A stretch of 64,000 nucleotides of DNA from Oasisia sp. SBJ-2009 (taxonomy: Eukaryota > Annelida > Polychaeta > Sabellida > Siboglinidae): assembly GCA_964017155.1 (NCBI GenBank), contig OZ024863.1:39691617-39755616 (forward strand). The letters run 5' to 3'. Positions 23,421 through 36,537 of this stretch are shown here, in pieces. A model generated the notes under the pieces. It made no database searches and was not told the DNA's origin. It was given only the letters and a program-made list of their open reading frames with translations. Every line of letters begins with the position of its first letter. The first letter of the stretch is position 1. The position numbers and the translations under genes are program-made.

Positions 23421-26400
23421 AGAAAACAAACCATGCAGAGATAGCGTGCTGTCTTTAGGGTTATTATGCTATGCCCCAGCCAACCTTAAAAAATTCAGAA
23501 AAATGTGTCATTTATGTGTAGAACGTAAGTGAAGTTGCGTGTGGTTCCATTGTATGTTTCGGATAACTGCAAATGGCACCCATGAGTTTCACAGTAATTA
23601 TATCACCACCCCATGAAGCTCACAAACTAACCTCATCCCTTCGAGACTTACTAGAAACCATTCAAAGTAACTACATCTTTGCTATCTCCATTCTGATGGC
23701 AAACTTTCCAGGAAATTTTTTCAATGACTGTTAAAGGAGTTAAATGAAAAATCTGAAATCTTCCAGAAAATCTGCAAGAGTCGACAAATATATTTACCCT
23801 ATATTTACAATATCGAAAATTATATAATCGAAATCCATTGAACAGTGCTACAGCAAGCAAATGAAAATGACCATCTATTAAATATTTTACTCTCATCTCA
23901 TCTCAAATGCTTCACTAAACCTTCCACAAAAACAAACTCTCAGAGTATGATAGGCAGCAAAATTAACTTGTAATGATCTAAAAAGAGCACAGTTCGACAG
24001 TTGATAATTGGGTGCCCTAATCTGCAAGTGGCATGCGGGAATCGGAACTGAGCAGGCAGCCCACAAGAGGAACATCACGCAAATGTGGGCAAGACAAGAA
24101 CCATTCTATGAAAGGAGCGCTGCACTGATTGATGTCTGCACGGACTAGGAGGAAAATCAATCTTCCGAGCGTCTTTTGTAAACTGTCGGCAGGCACAAGC
24201 ATTCAAGACTTTAACAGAAATAGAAAGTTTCAACATGTCACCTAAACATGGACATAGGCAACAGCAATACACACGTGCCTGTTGAAGGACTACACGCACA
24301 AGCAAACGTGTTTATTCATGTGTTGAATAGATAATACAATTCAGTTAGGTCAACTAAAATTACAGGAAAAAGTATCAGTTTGGATTATGATTCATCTATA
24401 TTTTTGAGCCAATCTGAAATATCTGGTTGAAATTCTGGTGTTTGTTTAGTGTAATGTGGATGTATCCTCATACACGTTCAAGCCCTGTCAAAACAGAAGT
24501 GATTTCCCTCCCACCCGCAGCAAACACATATTCCATTTTCCAATGAGTTTTAATGTTTATATTTTATCTTAATTTATTATATATTATTTTATTTCATATT
24601 TACATTTTAAGCTAATATATTTCTACTAGATCATATCAATTATTTATCGATGTTATAAAGAACAATTTTTTATTCAGACCTTTTTATGTGATTGTTCTTA
24701 TTTATTTATTTATTTATTTTACTTAAAGTAGTAGTATATTTTATCATCATCGTTTGGTGCATGTGAATGTATTGTCATGTGAATGTACTAGTACGACGAC
24801 CAATATCATTACACATTCCAGTGTTTCATTGTAACTACAATGTAAACACATGGCAATAAAGCTATCTTCACTTATCTATCTTACACATATGCATGCAAAC
24901 TGCATAAACCACATGCTTGAAAAGTACACATAATGATTTAACTTTAAATCATGGTCAACATACCTGGCTTTTTATCAATATTTCAAACGCTTGCTGTAAA
25001 CCCGAGTGACAGGCTATGCAAAAACGTGTTGACTTGAAAATGAATATATTTAAACGAACATGTTACCGAGGTGGTAAAATTAGACCCACAGAAAAGAAGG
25101 GATGAATATGAATGTCCAGATGTATGATGAATCTGGACCGAGGTCATCCATCTTTGTAGGAGGAATGAATGTCCGCTAGAATAATCTGCATACCTGCACG
25201 CCAATCCATCATACTTGCTGGCTACCTATTGCAGTTTTCCATTGTTAAGGATCAGTGGAAATGATATCAATTTACAAGCTGGAAGGCGAGAATGAATCTA
25301 ATATGTTGCTACGGCAATAAATATTCGTCACTGTCAGATTTCGGGGAGATGTTGTTTACCGACTGATTGTGATAGCAAGAAATCACCAAAAGTGTCAAAT
25401 TGGCTAAAACGTACGTCACAAACCAGATGGCTTCCAGTATGCACAGATAACTTGGGTCAACAAGATGACATTGTCTGTGTAATACATAAAAGTTTAGTTA
25501 TTGTTGATCAGATCACTGGTTGATATTTAATTTTATAACTCAGCCTGTTGCAGATTTTGCAACCTGTTGTTTTTATGGTATTTGTGGGAATGTTTCGAGT
25601 TGAACCACTAAGCCAAACATGATTTTAACATTACATGCAACAGCAGATTTAATTCTGAATTTGCTTCCACGCTATTGTGATGCCACAGCAGTGATTGCCA
25701 CTAAGCCTAATTTCAGGATTTTTCTCTGAAATGAAATGTTTCCAGTGGGTTTTACAAAACAAGATATATCTGTAATCAACATTCTTCAAGACGTACATCA
25801 CCTATACCGAACTATGTGGCACTAATCTGTGCCTGTGTGATTTAGTCCACTTCACGAATGCGTGGGAAAAACAAAGTCACTTGCAACAAATGCCTCCCCG
25901 AAGAGACACCGACTACACTTTTCAGATAATATAACGAGAGTAACTTTTTGCGTCAGCCACGTTCACCGAGGCGCAGAATCATCAAGGCAATTTTCCATTA
26001 TGCCATTCACAGATAGCGATAATGTCTCTGAGCACTCCGGCTTGTTTCGATTAACAATCATGGGCAACGCATTAGGTGAGTGTCTGCCATCGCTGATGCA
26101 TTAGATCGCTGTCCTTCCAGATAGACTCGGACATCGGTGAAGTGTCCGACCAACTAATGTCCACCGACATGCGTTGCTACCGACACGTAATTTAATTCGG
26201 TCGTTACCCGACAGAAATAGTTTCACTGCGTGGACTTGCGGCATAGTGTCACATGTGATAATTTCTGACCCAATGTGTATATGTCACACGGAAATATCTC
26301 GCCTATCGCCTGATAAATGGCAAGAAATGGATCCGAGGATGTAGCAACAGAAATAGGTCATAACCATTAACTTACTTAACTGTGACCGCCTAATTTATTG

Positions 26401-27413
26401 TTCAAGTTAATATTTTAAGGTAATCATTTTCCTACCCTAGAATAGGGAGGGACACCATGTGTCATTATTATATACTGCATAATTAGTGCATGTTGATTGC
26501 AATACTAATTTTTTTATGTTTTATTGTATTATGATAATTACAATACTCCTAAGAGTATTGTACCCAACTACCCGTCCCTTGGGCTCCAGACTAACGCTAT
26601 TTCTGTGACATTCATACCCTCGATACTTGCTATATTGTTGGTGCTATGTTCTGTAAAATGGACGTGTAAACCTCTGTCAGGTAACTGCTAATCAGAGAGC
26701 TCCAATTGCATGGTTTTCGTTAAGTAAAAATATTTTTTTAATAGAGTAAGTCAATTCATTGTTGTCAAATTTTGAAAATATATGATAATAAAAAATAGCA
26801 TTTTGTACTATCTATTTATTTAAATAGCTTCACAACAACGGGTTCAACCAAAAATGTTATTTGCTATTATAATTATGAATCAATGATGAATTAACAATGT
26901 GTATAATTTATTACAGTAAATCGCACTGAGCAATGTCTCTGTGACATGACTCCCATTGCCCCAACCCATCTCTTCATCACAGAACAAGCTAATCCACTTA
27001 TCTTGATTATCCATCTAAATGAAGTACAGAGATACCTTGGGCATAACATGCACAGTCGTAGAAAACCTACAATGTGCAACAACATTCTTGCCATTGTACC
27101 GAGCAGAGATCTTGCTGTGGCAAGCTTTCCATTGTCTCTCAAGTATCGGCAGGTATAAAGCAAGTAACGTTAGACAACAGGATGAACGTACATCCTTTGA
27201 CCTTTGATTATAGTCATCTGTGCATGCTTGCATGTGTGCGTGCGTACGTACGCACAATGCAACATCAGTCAAGGAACAAAGCAGGCTGCATGTGAGAAAG
27301 TACTCATTCTCTCACTCACAGAACAATAAATGACTATATAGAATGAAACATGCTCAAAAATAACTGACAATTACCTGGTGAGGGTGGGTTGTAAGTGGAT
27401 GGAGGTGGGAGAT
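23421..27413. other. Unique AT-rich DNA, no gene seen
   Basis: No supportable exon, RNA gene or transposon. A (TTTA)n run lies near 24700-24720. A perfect 7-bp stem hairpin (TCGGACA/TGTCCGA, 9-nt loop) is at 26127-26149 in a small CpG-richer patch. Confidence 0.5.
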
Positions 27414-27507
27414 TGGTTGGGCTCTCGATAAGCCAAAGGCTTCCCTGGCCACATGCCATCTGAAGCTAACAGCTCCACACCGCACCGCAATCTTGTTAAA
27501 TCTTGTC
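27414..27507 (+). mobile_element. 5'-truncated LINE copy (3' tail only)
   Basis: Matches the 3' end of the LINE at 53715-54767. It shares GGCTCTCGATAAGCCAAAGG, the CATGCCATCT word and the terminal CAATCTTGTTAAATCTTGT. No coding part is retained, as expected for heavy 5' truncation during reverse transcription. Confidence 0.8.
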
Positions 27508-27552
27508 TTCATACACGAGGTGTATATATGCTAGCATGTATGCATGAGTAGA

Positions 27553-27650
27553 CTGGATATGCACGTGTGTGCGTGCGTGCGTGCATGCGGGTGTGTGTGC
27601 ATGTGGGTGTGTGTGCATGTTTGAAGGTGCGTGTGCATTCTTTTATGTGT
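27553..27650. repeat. GTGC/GTGT-rich microsatellite
   Basis: Low-complexity GTGCGTGC and GTGTGTGCATGTG runs. Confidence 0.85.
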
Positions 27651-28426
27651 GCGTGAAATGCAAGCGCTGAAGCATGTTTCGTTGCTATTCCATTCCAATT
27701 TTAGATACTTGGGACAGGACGTAATAACAGTTTCTGATTGAATAAATGTCTGACGTACCTGCGTCATGCTTTAATCAAAACTGTTTATATGACACAGGCA
27801 GTGTCATGCCGGACTGGCTCACTTCAAATTATAGCATTCACTGTGCTCAAACTGATGGTTTTTGTGTCATCTACATTTTCGTCTAAGTAGAAGTTTCATT
27901 TGTGTCAGTATCAATATCTGAAGTTTTGTGTATCACAGAACTTTGTGATATTATTAAATAAATAACAATGTTCCAAAAGCATAAATGTCACCAGTTACTG
28001 TGTAAAAACAGTTATGTTCCTGTTAATGACACATTTTAAAAGCTCTACATAAAAGAAAATTTGACAATCATTTGAAATCATTCAAAAAAATTCAGATTAG
28101 ACATGCTATGATATTAAAAAGAAACTTTGTTTTTGTTCTGAATATCCTAATTCGTTTGCTGAATGTCAAAACATATAATTCATTTGTCCAGGTGTTTTTA
28201 TCCAGGCAAAAACATTGAAAATATGTTCATTATTTGTTAGTGCTTTGTCAGCTTTTCAAGCTTTATCTACATCTGTAGTAGTCAGTATCTGGGCTGAGAG
28301 GTGTGACTCGCAGTCAGTGTTTAGCCTGGGAAATCTGCCCAGGCATGGAATAAAATATGTCATAAACCTGGGGCCAAGCTTTATTTTATCAAATGCTGCA
28401 ACACAAACAGGGTATATAAAAATGAC
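27651..28426. other. Unique AT-rich DNA, no gene seen
   Basis: No recognisable feature. Confidence 0.55.
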
Positions 28427-28490
28427 ATGGGGCTGCACCCTTGCCATGGGGCTGTACCCTTGCAATGGGGCTGCACCCTTGCAATGACCA
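28427..28490. repeat. Three copies of a ~21-bp unit
   Basis: ATGGGGCTGCACCCTTGCCA, then ATGGGGCTGTACCCTTGCA and ATGGGGCTGCACCCTTGCA, head to tail. Confidence 0.85.
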
Positions 28491-28499
28491 CCTGATAAA

Positions 28500-29130
28500 T
28501 ATGCCACGAGTGTATGTCTCACCTCACCTCAGACTTGCCTTTGGCTGGCTGTTTGTGCTGTACAGATACTGTAGCCAGTGCTGACACTGTGTCCCTGGGG
28601 TCAGATCAGATTTGCCCAGTGGGAGGTTTGTTTACAGGTGTGGGTGAGTACACAAATCCCGGAGCAGCGACTCCAGTGTTCACCCATCCTATCTGTACTG
28701 GAGGCAGCTGGCTCCACGGCACGCACACCCCGCCAACCCAACCCGTACACATTCCGAGAAAACTCGCGGGCATTATTCATTGCTGTTTTACACTAACCCA
28801 ATTTCATCTTCGGGCAATCTATCCCAATTAGCATGCATTTTCCTTCGTTCTTTCCAAGATGCCGTCTTGCATTCAATCTCGCAGAAATGAGGTGAAAAAA
28901 GCCGCTCGTTTTTTCTCCGGCCTGAATGAAATATGGAAATGAGGACCTTTTACTTGGTCGTTACTGACCCACTATAGAGTCGCATCCATTCAGTCCAAAT
29001 GGGAGCATTTACTGGCCGAGAAAAATGTGCCTTTCCTGGTGAAAATCTATCAAAAGGAAGACGAAAAACAATTAACTGCAATGAAAATATATTATTACTT
29101 ACTATAGCCAAAATTAGCTAGCATTGGCTG
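28500..29130. other. Complex unique stretch, possible CNE
   Basis: A run of high-complexity sequence without repeats and with more GC than its flanks. It includes homeodomain/POU-like words such as CCAATTAGCATGCAT. No open frame with recognisable features was found. It may be a conserved non-coding element or an untranslated exon; only comparison with relatives can tell. Confidence 0.3.
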
Positions 29131-29847
29131 CATAAACACGATAAAAGCCTTTCCGCCTTGTGTGTTGTATAAACATTATTGATGCGGCACAGAAATTCCA
29201 ATCAGGTACACACGTCACACTCATGTGATCCATTAAAATGTGGTTTTATTCCTCATAATAGCTGCCTGATGATTACCAAGAAACCCAACCTATAAAATGA
29301 AGTCAGACCACCTATTTTTTTACTAGAAGCAAAATGTTTCTGTTTACAGTATATAAAAACATAAACATAGGGGATTTATTTGTTATCTTTTGTTAAAAGC
29401 ACATCTGTCACTTTGTGATAAAATTACACATGTGCATGCATGCACACACATACACACACTAGCACGTGTCTTTTAAACTATATTATCATGTAACATCTTA
29501 ACTGTCCAAATGGGTTTAAAAGACAACTGTTTTCACATATAACCAACCGGTAATCATAATTGCAGTGGGATCGAATATCAGCAATATGCTGCAGAATAAA
29601 GTCAGATTTATTTTATCTGAAAGAAGGAATCTACCTATAAAAAACTGTTCAGATTGCGTTCTAGTTACAATGTCATTCACAGGCCTCAGAGTCAATTCGA
29701 CACTGAATCACTTCTTCAATTTGCACATCCCATTCAGGACATCACTGCCCAAATTATTTTGTAAAATCGATGCCTTTCTTTAGCCAGTCTATCTATACTG
29801 CTGTCATCACTCCAAAGACGTCTGTAATGTCCATTTCCGTCTTTGTT
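29131..29847. other. Unique AT-rich DNA, no gene seen
   Basis: No recognisable feature beyond short CACACA words near 29445. Confidence 0.5.
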
Positions 29848-30112
29848 TCTAGCACTTTACACTTTATTTTCCTGGCCTATTCAATCAAATATCATATCAA
29901 CTTTGCTGGGAAGTTATCCAGCCATGCTGCAATTAATGTGCAAAGGCTGCTTGATAGCACAAATATCCATCACTGTCTATAACTAGGTACTTATTCATGC
30001 AGCTGAGTGAACTGGAGCAATGTAGATTGAAAGAAAATTGACCTAGGTTTCACACAGCACCACAGGATTCAAACACGGGTTCTCTTATTTGAGAGTCTGC
30101 AGCTCGATATAT
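29848..30112 (-). mobile_element. tRNA-derived SINE, copy A
   Basis: Diverged copy of the SINE family described at 49283-49609. In this orientation it runs from the 3' body (ACTTTACACTTTATTTTCCT), through CATGCTGCAATTAATGTGC and GCTGAGTGAACTGGAGCAAT, to the tRNA-like head with the B-box remnant GGATTCAAACACGGGTTC. Confidence 0.85.
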
Positions 30113-30489
30113 TTCTGATCTGCTGCATCGATCTCTCTTACTTTCACAACATAGCCAACATGTTTAATTTCTGTTTTCCTAAAATGGTCACAAATGGCAG
30201 TCAGTGTTAAGACACAAGCAGTTCAATCAATATGGATAATAACCATAATTTTGCACAACGTGAAGAAAACCCATTAGTAGGCCTAGATTACTTATTCAGT
30301 TACAATGATATCCAGTGGGTTGATTGCATTACCATTAATGTAGTCACTGACTCTCTGTACACTGTTGAGAAATCCATGCAATATTTAAAATTCCTCTACA
30401 CATTATCTTCCATCATATCTGCCTTAATTTTGCTGATCATGTCAACATTTAGCAGCACTGTGGCAGCCATGTGTCACAGTGAACACATG

Positions 30490-30690
30490 CATTGTTTGAA
30501 ACAGTGTATCTTTTCTGTATTTTGCTAGTGTACTATCTTGTCTGTATTTTGACACAGTGTATCTTGTCTGTATTTTGAAACAGTATATCTTGTTTGTATT
30601 TTGACACAGTGCATCTTGTCTGTATTTTGAAACAGTGTATCATGTCTGTATTTTGAAACAGTGTATCTTGTCTGTATGTTGTTGAAATAC
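30490..30690. repeat. 26-bp tandem array
   Basis: Six or seven copies of a unit reading ACAGTGTATCTTGTCTGTAT then TTTGAA; alternate units carry GACACAG or GAAACAG. Confidence 0.88.
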
Positions 30691-31359
30691 AGTGCAACTG
30701 TCAAAATACAAGGCCAAAAATTCCCTGTATGTTTTTAATGCAACCAGGCAATAACATTTTTGAAAAACAAACTGAAAAGGGTACTCCGGAAGTCAGTTGT
30801 AACTACCTGTTACCCTGCTTTTAGAATCACCTGTGGTGAAAGACACAACAACATACAGCAGGGGCACACATACAAAAAAGTGTCAACCTTAATTTACTGT
30901 GACGCATGACATTTCTATGTGGTCACAACCAAACATAAGGCAGTACCACGGGTGGTGAAATGGATGAGAGACGAAGAAATAAACACCGTGCCACAGTCAG
31001 TCAACCGCGAACATTTGACAGCGGAAACAAAATACAAGAATATTAATTTACTGTGACGCAGTAAAAAGAGCCTCTTGCTGTGTTGAAAGATGAACATCCA
31101 CTCAACGCTGACACTGTTAAAGAACACAGGAAGATTGTTACATTGCTGCCAGCACACAGCTGGTTCAATACATTCTCAACAGCTCTGTTAAATTGCTATA
31201 TCAAAGTAATCAGCTAGTTTTCTCTTTAAAAAACTGACGCTATGCACTAATTTGCGAACATTTTTATTAGTTCAATGCCACGTGTTTTAGTGCAGTATAA
31301 TAATAATGCCAACATTCAGAGAAATACCCTCAAAAAAAGATGTATGATGATGATTTTGA
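30691..31359. other. Unique DNA, no gene seen
   Basis: No supportable feature; an 18-bp sentence, AATTTACTGTGACGCA, recurs at 30891 and 31047. Confidence 0.5.
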
Positions 31360-31900
31360 TGGCATTACCATTTATTAATGAATGGATTTATTCAAAGCTG
31401 ATTATCAGAATTGTCACAACAGAACCGCCCCACAGCACTTCATTAAGATGAGCTTGTGATTGGGTAAATGGCACTTAAGAACTGCCAGCTGATGCAGACT
31501 TCGATTGACATCAATAAAAGTCATTTTAACCTTAAGAAGGCCTCAACTGCCGATGACAACTAATTGAAATTACCTGCATGCACAAATCAATTACGACAGC
31601 ATGCAATTCATACTTGATCTCTACCACCAGTGATGATGTCACTAATATCCAACTAGGTAAGCAAATAAATGGAGTTGATTTGATTGCAATTTATCCACAG
31701 CAGCATAAATAATTCGATTAACAATACTGATATGCGATCAAGACCAACATCCTGACTCAGTGCTCTGAGGCTTCCGCAGTAGGAGTTCTACACCAGTGAC
31801 AAAGTAATTAACTTCAAACGTCTTCGTCGTCGTTGTCATCGATCATGCAGACACGTTTAGGGAGCGGCGATTTCCCAATGTGAAAATTATACGAATTTTG
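31360..31900. other. Homeodomain-site-rich unique stretch, possible CNE
   Basis: Non-repetitive sequence unusually dense in ATTA/TAAT and TGATTGA-type words (CAACTAATTGAAATTACCTG, TTGATTTGATTGCAATTTAT), between repeat-bearing regions. This could be a developmental enhancer; inference only. Confidence 0.28.
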
Positions 31901-32667
31901 ATTCAAGTGACCTTTTAATGCTTTCATTCAACCTGGTTGCTGACAGAGTCTACTAAGGACATGAGCAGGTGGTGACAGGTGGTGACAGGCGTGACGTGTA
32001 TTGCCATGAATGACAGTGTATGATTGTACAGGGCTACACAGCAAACAACGACCCGTGATTTCACATGTTCTGTAAGTGAATTCATGGGTTCAACTGGCTC
32101 AATTCACGTGTTTCCGTACGTGAATTCACCGGATTCTGCAAACAAATTTGGTGTGTCAACACGTGTTTACTGTGAAATCACAAGTTTCTCACATGATGAC
32201 ACATACCAGTGAAGGGCTTCAAGTCAGTAACTGTGATATTATATACATCTGCCATAAAGGATATTGTGTTTCAATGAAGAGACCATACTGACACTTAGTC
32301 CACGCTTCATTCTGTATTTACGCATGCATAATAATAGGCAGGTTGATAATAATGATTTTTATATAGTTTTGTATATCCGGAAACATTTCCGCTTAGAGGC
32401 GCATAAAATACATTGTAACACATATATATATTTAAAATATTCATAATCAGTTTAAACGTGCATGTAAAGGTGAAATGTTAAGTGATAATAAATAGATAAT
32501 TAAATAAAACTTCTAAAAATCCTAGTTCATAAGCTAAACTTATCAGCAATAAATATATAAAATATAATAATTAATAAATAATAAAATATATTAATAACTT
32601 AATAATAAAGTACGTAAAAAAAATTGCAAAATTAATTACTGTCAAAATTAATTCATTATGAAATACC
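31901..32667. other. AT-rich DNA, no gene seen
   Basis: No supportable feature; very AT-rich from 32480 onward. Confidence 0.55.
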
Positions 32668-32849
32668 CTACAAGTAGTTTACAAATGCAGCCTTAAAAAG
32701 ATGGGTTTTTAAATTGGACTTAAAAAGTTCAAGTAAGTCTATTAGGCACAGACTGTCCAGTAGATTGTTCCACAGGCGCAGAGCCGTCACTAAAAAGCCA
32801 CGCCGACCATAGCGTTCTAAATTGTGGCGTGGTACCCTCAGGATATGGT
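32668..32849 (-). pseudogene. LINE reverse-transcriptase C-terminal relic
   Basis: The minus-strand frame reads RYGRRGFLVTALRLWNNL, then a short gap, then LFKSNLKTHLFKAAF and a stop. The pattern RRxF..A.RLWNxL followed by FKxxLKTHLF is the usual end of non-LTR retrotransposon polymerases. Upstream catalytic domains are missing, so this is a 5'-truncated dead copy. Confidence 0.75.
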
Positions 32850-34293
32850 TGATGATTAAACTGCATTTTTAGCAAGATAAAATTGATATTCAATGCAACA
32901 CAATCTATGGATGGCATGTGGACAAGGCATGAAGGAAGGCATTGAGTATAAAACACAGACATAATGCTGATGGAACCTTTGTGACTGTTCAATTACAATG
33001 TCACACAAACAAATGAAAATAACCACCTATTAAACATCACATGTGAGCCACTAAAAGCCGGTGGTCCCTTCTATCTGGTGTCTATGCCAGGGGAAGTAAA
33101 TGATCCCACACAGGAGGTAAATGTGTAACCTGTAGTGGACTCACTAATTCTAGTCGAGAAGGACAACTCCTGCATTAGCCCAAGTTTGGGCTGTTTGGAG
33201 GAAACCACCTAAGAACTAAGAACATGTGGATGCACTAAGTATGACACTAAAAACATTTTTGGTGATGCAAACTACAGTAACATTCTCAATTTGCAGGTAA
33301 AAGGGGAAGAGTAGACATTGTGTATAGCAACCTTTGTATCATAATGGCTCTGCCAGTGTTATTTAGTTTTATTAAAATGATCCGCAAAAAGATGTCTTGT
33401 TTCCATTTATAGTATAATTTGTTCACCATCTTTTTCATGTTGAGTGTTCCAGTATTTGTGGTGCAAGAAATATATTAATGATTGCCTGTGTTTACATAAT
33501 TAACAAAATATCTAATCTCATTAACATATGTTTTAACAACCAGTCACATTGGAGGGCACATTTGAATTACATAAAAAATACGATGTACATATTAATTTTA
33601 AATTAAACAAAATTGTGACAAGATGTCCAGTTTCACATCAAAAGGTGAAAGGTCATTGGTAAGATGTCCTGCATTAATATCAAACTGGAGCAATATATTA
33701 CGGACAAGCCTCCATCAAATGACAGACCAGCCATTGACCTTGCATCGGCATGTCACCGAAACAAGACAAACTCATCATTACAGGTGTAAATGCAACACTG
33801 TGTCCACAGTTCACAGACACCTCTCAGCGTCTCTGTCACCTCTGCTAACCTGTCTGACACACATTTAGTGTGACACGAACTAAAGGATTGACTGTCCTTG
33901 CTATCTGCCAGGGGAAGCATCGAGATCCCACGCAAGGTAAAGGAAAAACCCAGTCGTGGATCTGGGATCTCATTCTATTAATTCCCATCATTACTATTTC
34001 TATGAAAATATTCCAGTAAATAGCAAAAGCAGAAAGTGACAAATTATTGGACTCTCGATAATCCGATGCTTCCTGGTCTGAAACATGAGGCTTTTGATTT
34101 TTCTTAAACTGTTTTGCGGCGAGCAACCTGTAAGTCTTGCTTATCTTTGTCCTACAGTAAGTCATGTCTGATCCACAAACTTTGTCTCTTCAAGAAGGTT
34201 CCTGGCATAAATAAGATGACTGATGGGCCCTGAGTCTGAGACAATGTATAAATAACCCCCAAATTTGTAGATCATATTTGTTGGAATTGTTGT

Positions 34294-34297
<4 letters not shown>
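32850..34297. other. Intergenic DNA with short dispersed repeats
   Basis: No gene seen. A word related to TCTATCTGGTGTCTATGCCA near 33079 recurs as GCTATCTGCCAGGGGAAG near 33900. GGACTCTCGATAATCCGATG at 34049 resembles the start of the LINE 3' tail at 54672. These look like further LINE 3'-end fragments. Confidence 0.45.
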
Positions 34298-34343
<46 letters not shown>

Positions 34344-34345
34344 AC
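34298..34345. repeat. (GT)n microsatellite
   Basis: Long uninterrupted GT run, followed by degenerate GTGCATG-type sequence to about 34485. Confidence 0.95.
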
Positions 34346-34486
34346 GCGACCATGCATGTGTACATACGGGCGTGCAAGTGTGTGTGTGTGTGTCCATGCA
34401 TGGCTGTGTACGTGTTTCTGTGTGTGCATGCGGCGTGTGTGCATATGTGGCTGCTTATGTGTGTGTGTTTCTGTATGTTTCTGTGT

Positions 34487-34595
34487 GGATGGGACGAAAT
34501 TCAATTCAAGCCACTGAATACTCATATTCAATTCGTATTAAAAATGTTGAGGATATTCGATTCAATTTAAGTGAAATTCTAGATTCGTCTCATCC
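34487..34595. mobile_element. Short relative of the 5565-6033 MITE
   Basis: Inverted ends GGATGGGACGAA and TTCGTCTCATCC resemble those of the 469-bp element (GGATGGGATGAAT). The interior has the same GAATAC/GAATATTC/CAATTCG-type words. It is only about 109 bp long, so internally deleted, and a target duplication is not obvious. Confidence 0.65.
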
Positions 34596-35778
34596 TTTGT
34601 ATATGTGTGGCATACGTGAGCGCGCACATGCGTGCATGTGTGTGGCCGTGTGTGCATATGCATGCATCTATACTTGCATGTTTGCAAACAAGTGATGTCA
34701 GTGTTGCAATAGCTATTATATTGTAGACACTGAAGCATACCTGTCCACGACAAAACCATGTCAACAAATACATCAGACACTCTGGGAAGTCCTGAATGAA
34801 GAGTTACTGCACCCTAACTGTCCAATGTGGTCACCTGGTCATACTGGACACACTAAACAGTTCTGACATATGCACTATCAAGGAACAGTAGCTACTCAAT
34901 TACAATTACTGTAGAACAGTTATAAATTATAATTTAATAAAAGAAACTTAACTTGATGGATCAGACAAACGAAATAGAAATAAAAACCTAAGGTATTTAA
35001 CCATAATATTCCACTTAGACGTGGCACATAGGACAGACAGCCTGTGAAGCTGAACTAATGAATTCCTCACATAAGAAATCAATAACGTAAAATGACATTT
35101 ATGCAATATTAGTCCCGTAAAAAGTGCAATTTGGACACAGTTATTGCACAAGAAAGGTAGACAACCCAAACTTGTTTTGCAAGATCACAATCTCACTCTG
35201 TGGACTTACAGTGTCAAACTTTCGCAATGGCTACACTCATTAATCATGCTGACATCACAGAAGAATTTTGCAATAATTATATTTCAGACAGCCCAAGGTT
35301 ATGAGAAGTGACAATAATGTCTACATGCTCAGGGCAACATGCTATACACATATGTTTGACATGTTCAGATCTGTCAAAATAGCATGACATTGCGAAATAC
35401 GTATTACTTTTTACCTCAATAAAAGTGCCTTCGTTCACAATCTAGACATGGCCATGACCTGAAATCTGTTTACATAATTTGCATTAGATGTAGCATCCAT
35501 TAAAATGTGTAATGCTTGCTGTGAGTGTCTTGTTTACGAAGTGTTTCAAACATTCATCACACCTCTTTGTCTCGGTCTGATCAATACGCGACAATCCTAC
35601 GGGACCTTATATGTTGAATCTCCTTTTGCACAATGTAGTAAAAAAACATACTGTAGCCGGTGATGATGTCCATGAATAAGAGAAATTAATAACATGTTTA
35701 CTCCAGAGCCGAGGTGAGAATCAACAAGGGTGGGACATAAATGGGCAGAAACAACTACGTTGTTGTTGAGAATTATTC
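34596..35778. other. AT-rich DNA, no gene seen
   Basis: No supportable feature after a short ATGCGTGCATG-rich tail. Confidence 0.5.
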
Positions 35779-35829
35779 TTCTTCTTCCATATACTGGACT
35801 GGGCCCTTTCCGGGCATTAAAAGTCCAAT
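35779..35829 (+). repeat. Short dispersed hairpin repeat, copy 2
   Basis: TTCTTCTTCCATATACTGGA to ATTAAAAGTCCAAT, the same arrangement as at 2341-2396. Confidence 0.6.
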
Positions 35830-35971
35830 CGAAGCTTGTGCGCTTTGGGGGGGGTGTATGCTCTCTTAAAACAGTTAATATAATAAAAAATATATTAAAA
35901 CATTAATAAAGTTATTCTATGGACCTCTGTTGATTTAAAATATATATTATTATGATGTACATAGTCTTATG

Positions 35972-36082
35972 AATTAAAGCAGATTTTAAGGCCTGAAGGC
36001 CAGCTCTGAAAGCCTCTGGGCATGTGGTGGCTGATAGGCTTGTGGAGAGCCTATTCCACTGTCTAAGGGTTGGATGAAAAAA
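35972..36082 (-). pseudogene. CR1/jockey-like LINE C-terminal relic
   Basis: The minus-strand frame reads FFHPTLRQWNRLSTSL, then about four residues, then PEAFRAGLQALK. This fits the SFFPRTIxxWNxLP....FRxxL ending of CR1/jockey-type polymerases. The region upstream on that strand is frameshifted and decayed. Confidence 0.7.
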
Positions 36083-36537
36083 TTAATGATAAAGGGCTTA
36101 GTGGTCTGCCCTTGCATGTTGAAAATGCTGGGCTCCCCCATGTCGAATTGCGCACTGGAGTATGGTGGCTGTTCCGGCCCCGAGGAAAACAAACACTGCG
36201 GTGGATCAGGATGGTTCAGTCATGTGTAAGACATCCAGCTCACTCCATCATCTGGCCATCAGATTAGTACCTGCTGATAAACACCACAATTCAGTTCCTG
36301 ATGGAGCCCACCGATGGTTGACGAGCATAGAACTATGGTACCAGTAACTTCATAGCTGTACCAAGAACAGGTTTAATGAACTGTGACTGTGCAGCTTTTT
36401 CCAATAGCCTCACAATTTCTCCAGAAGAAGAAATCACATTTCAAATCGTCCCACAGTGGTGTATATGTGAAAGGTCTTAATTGAAAAAAATAATCCTGAA
36501 TGCAAAATGTCATACTATATGTATATACTTGAAAAGT

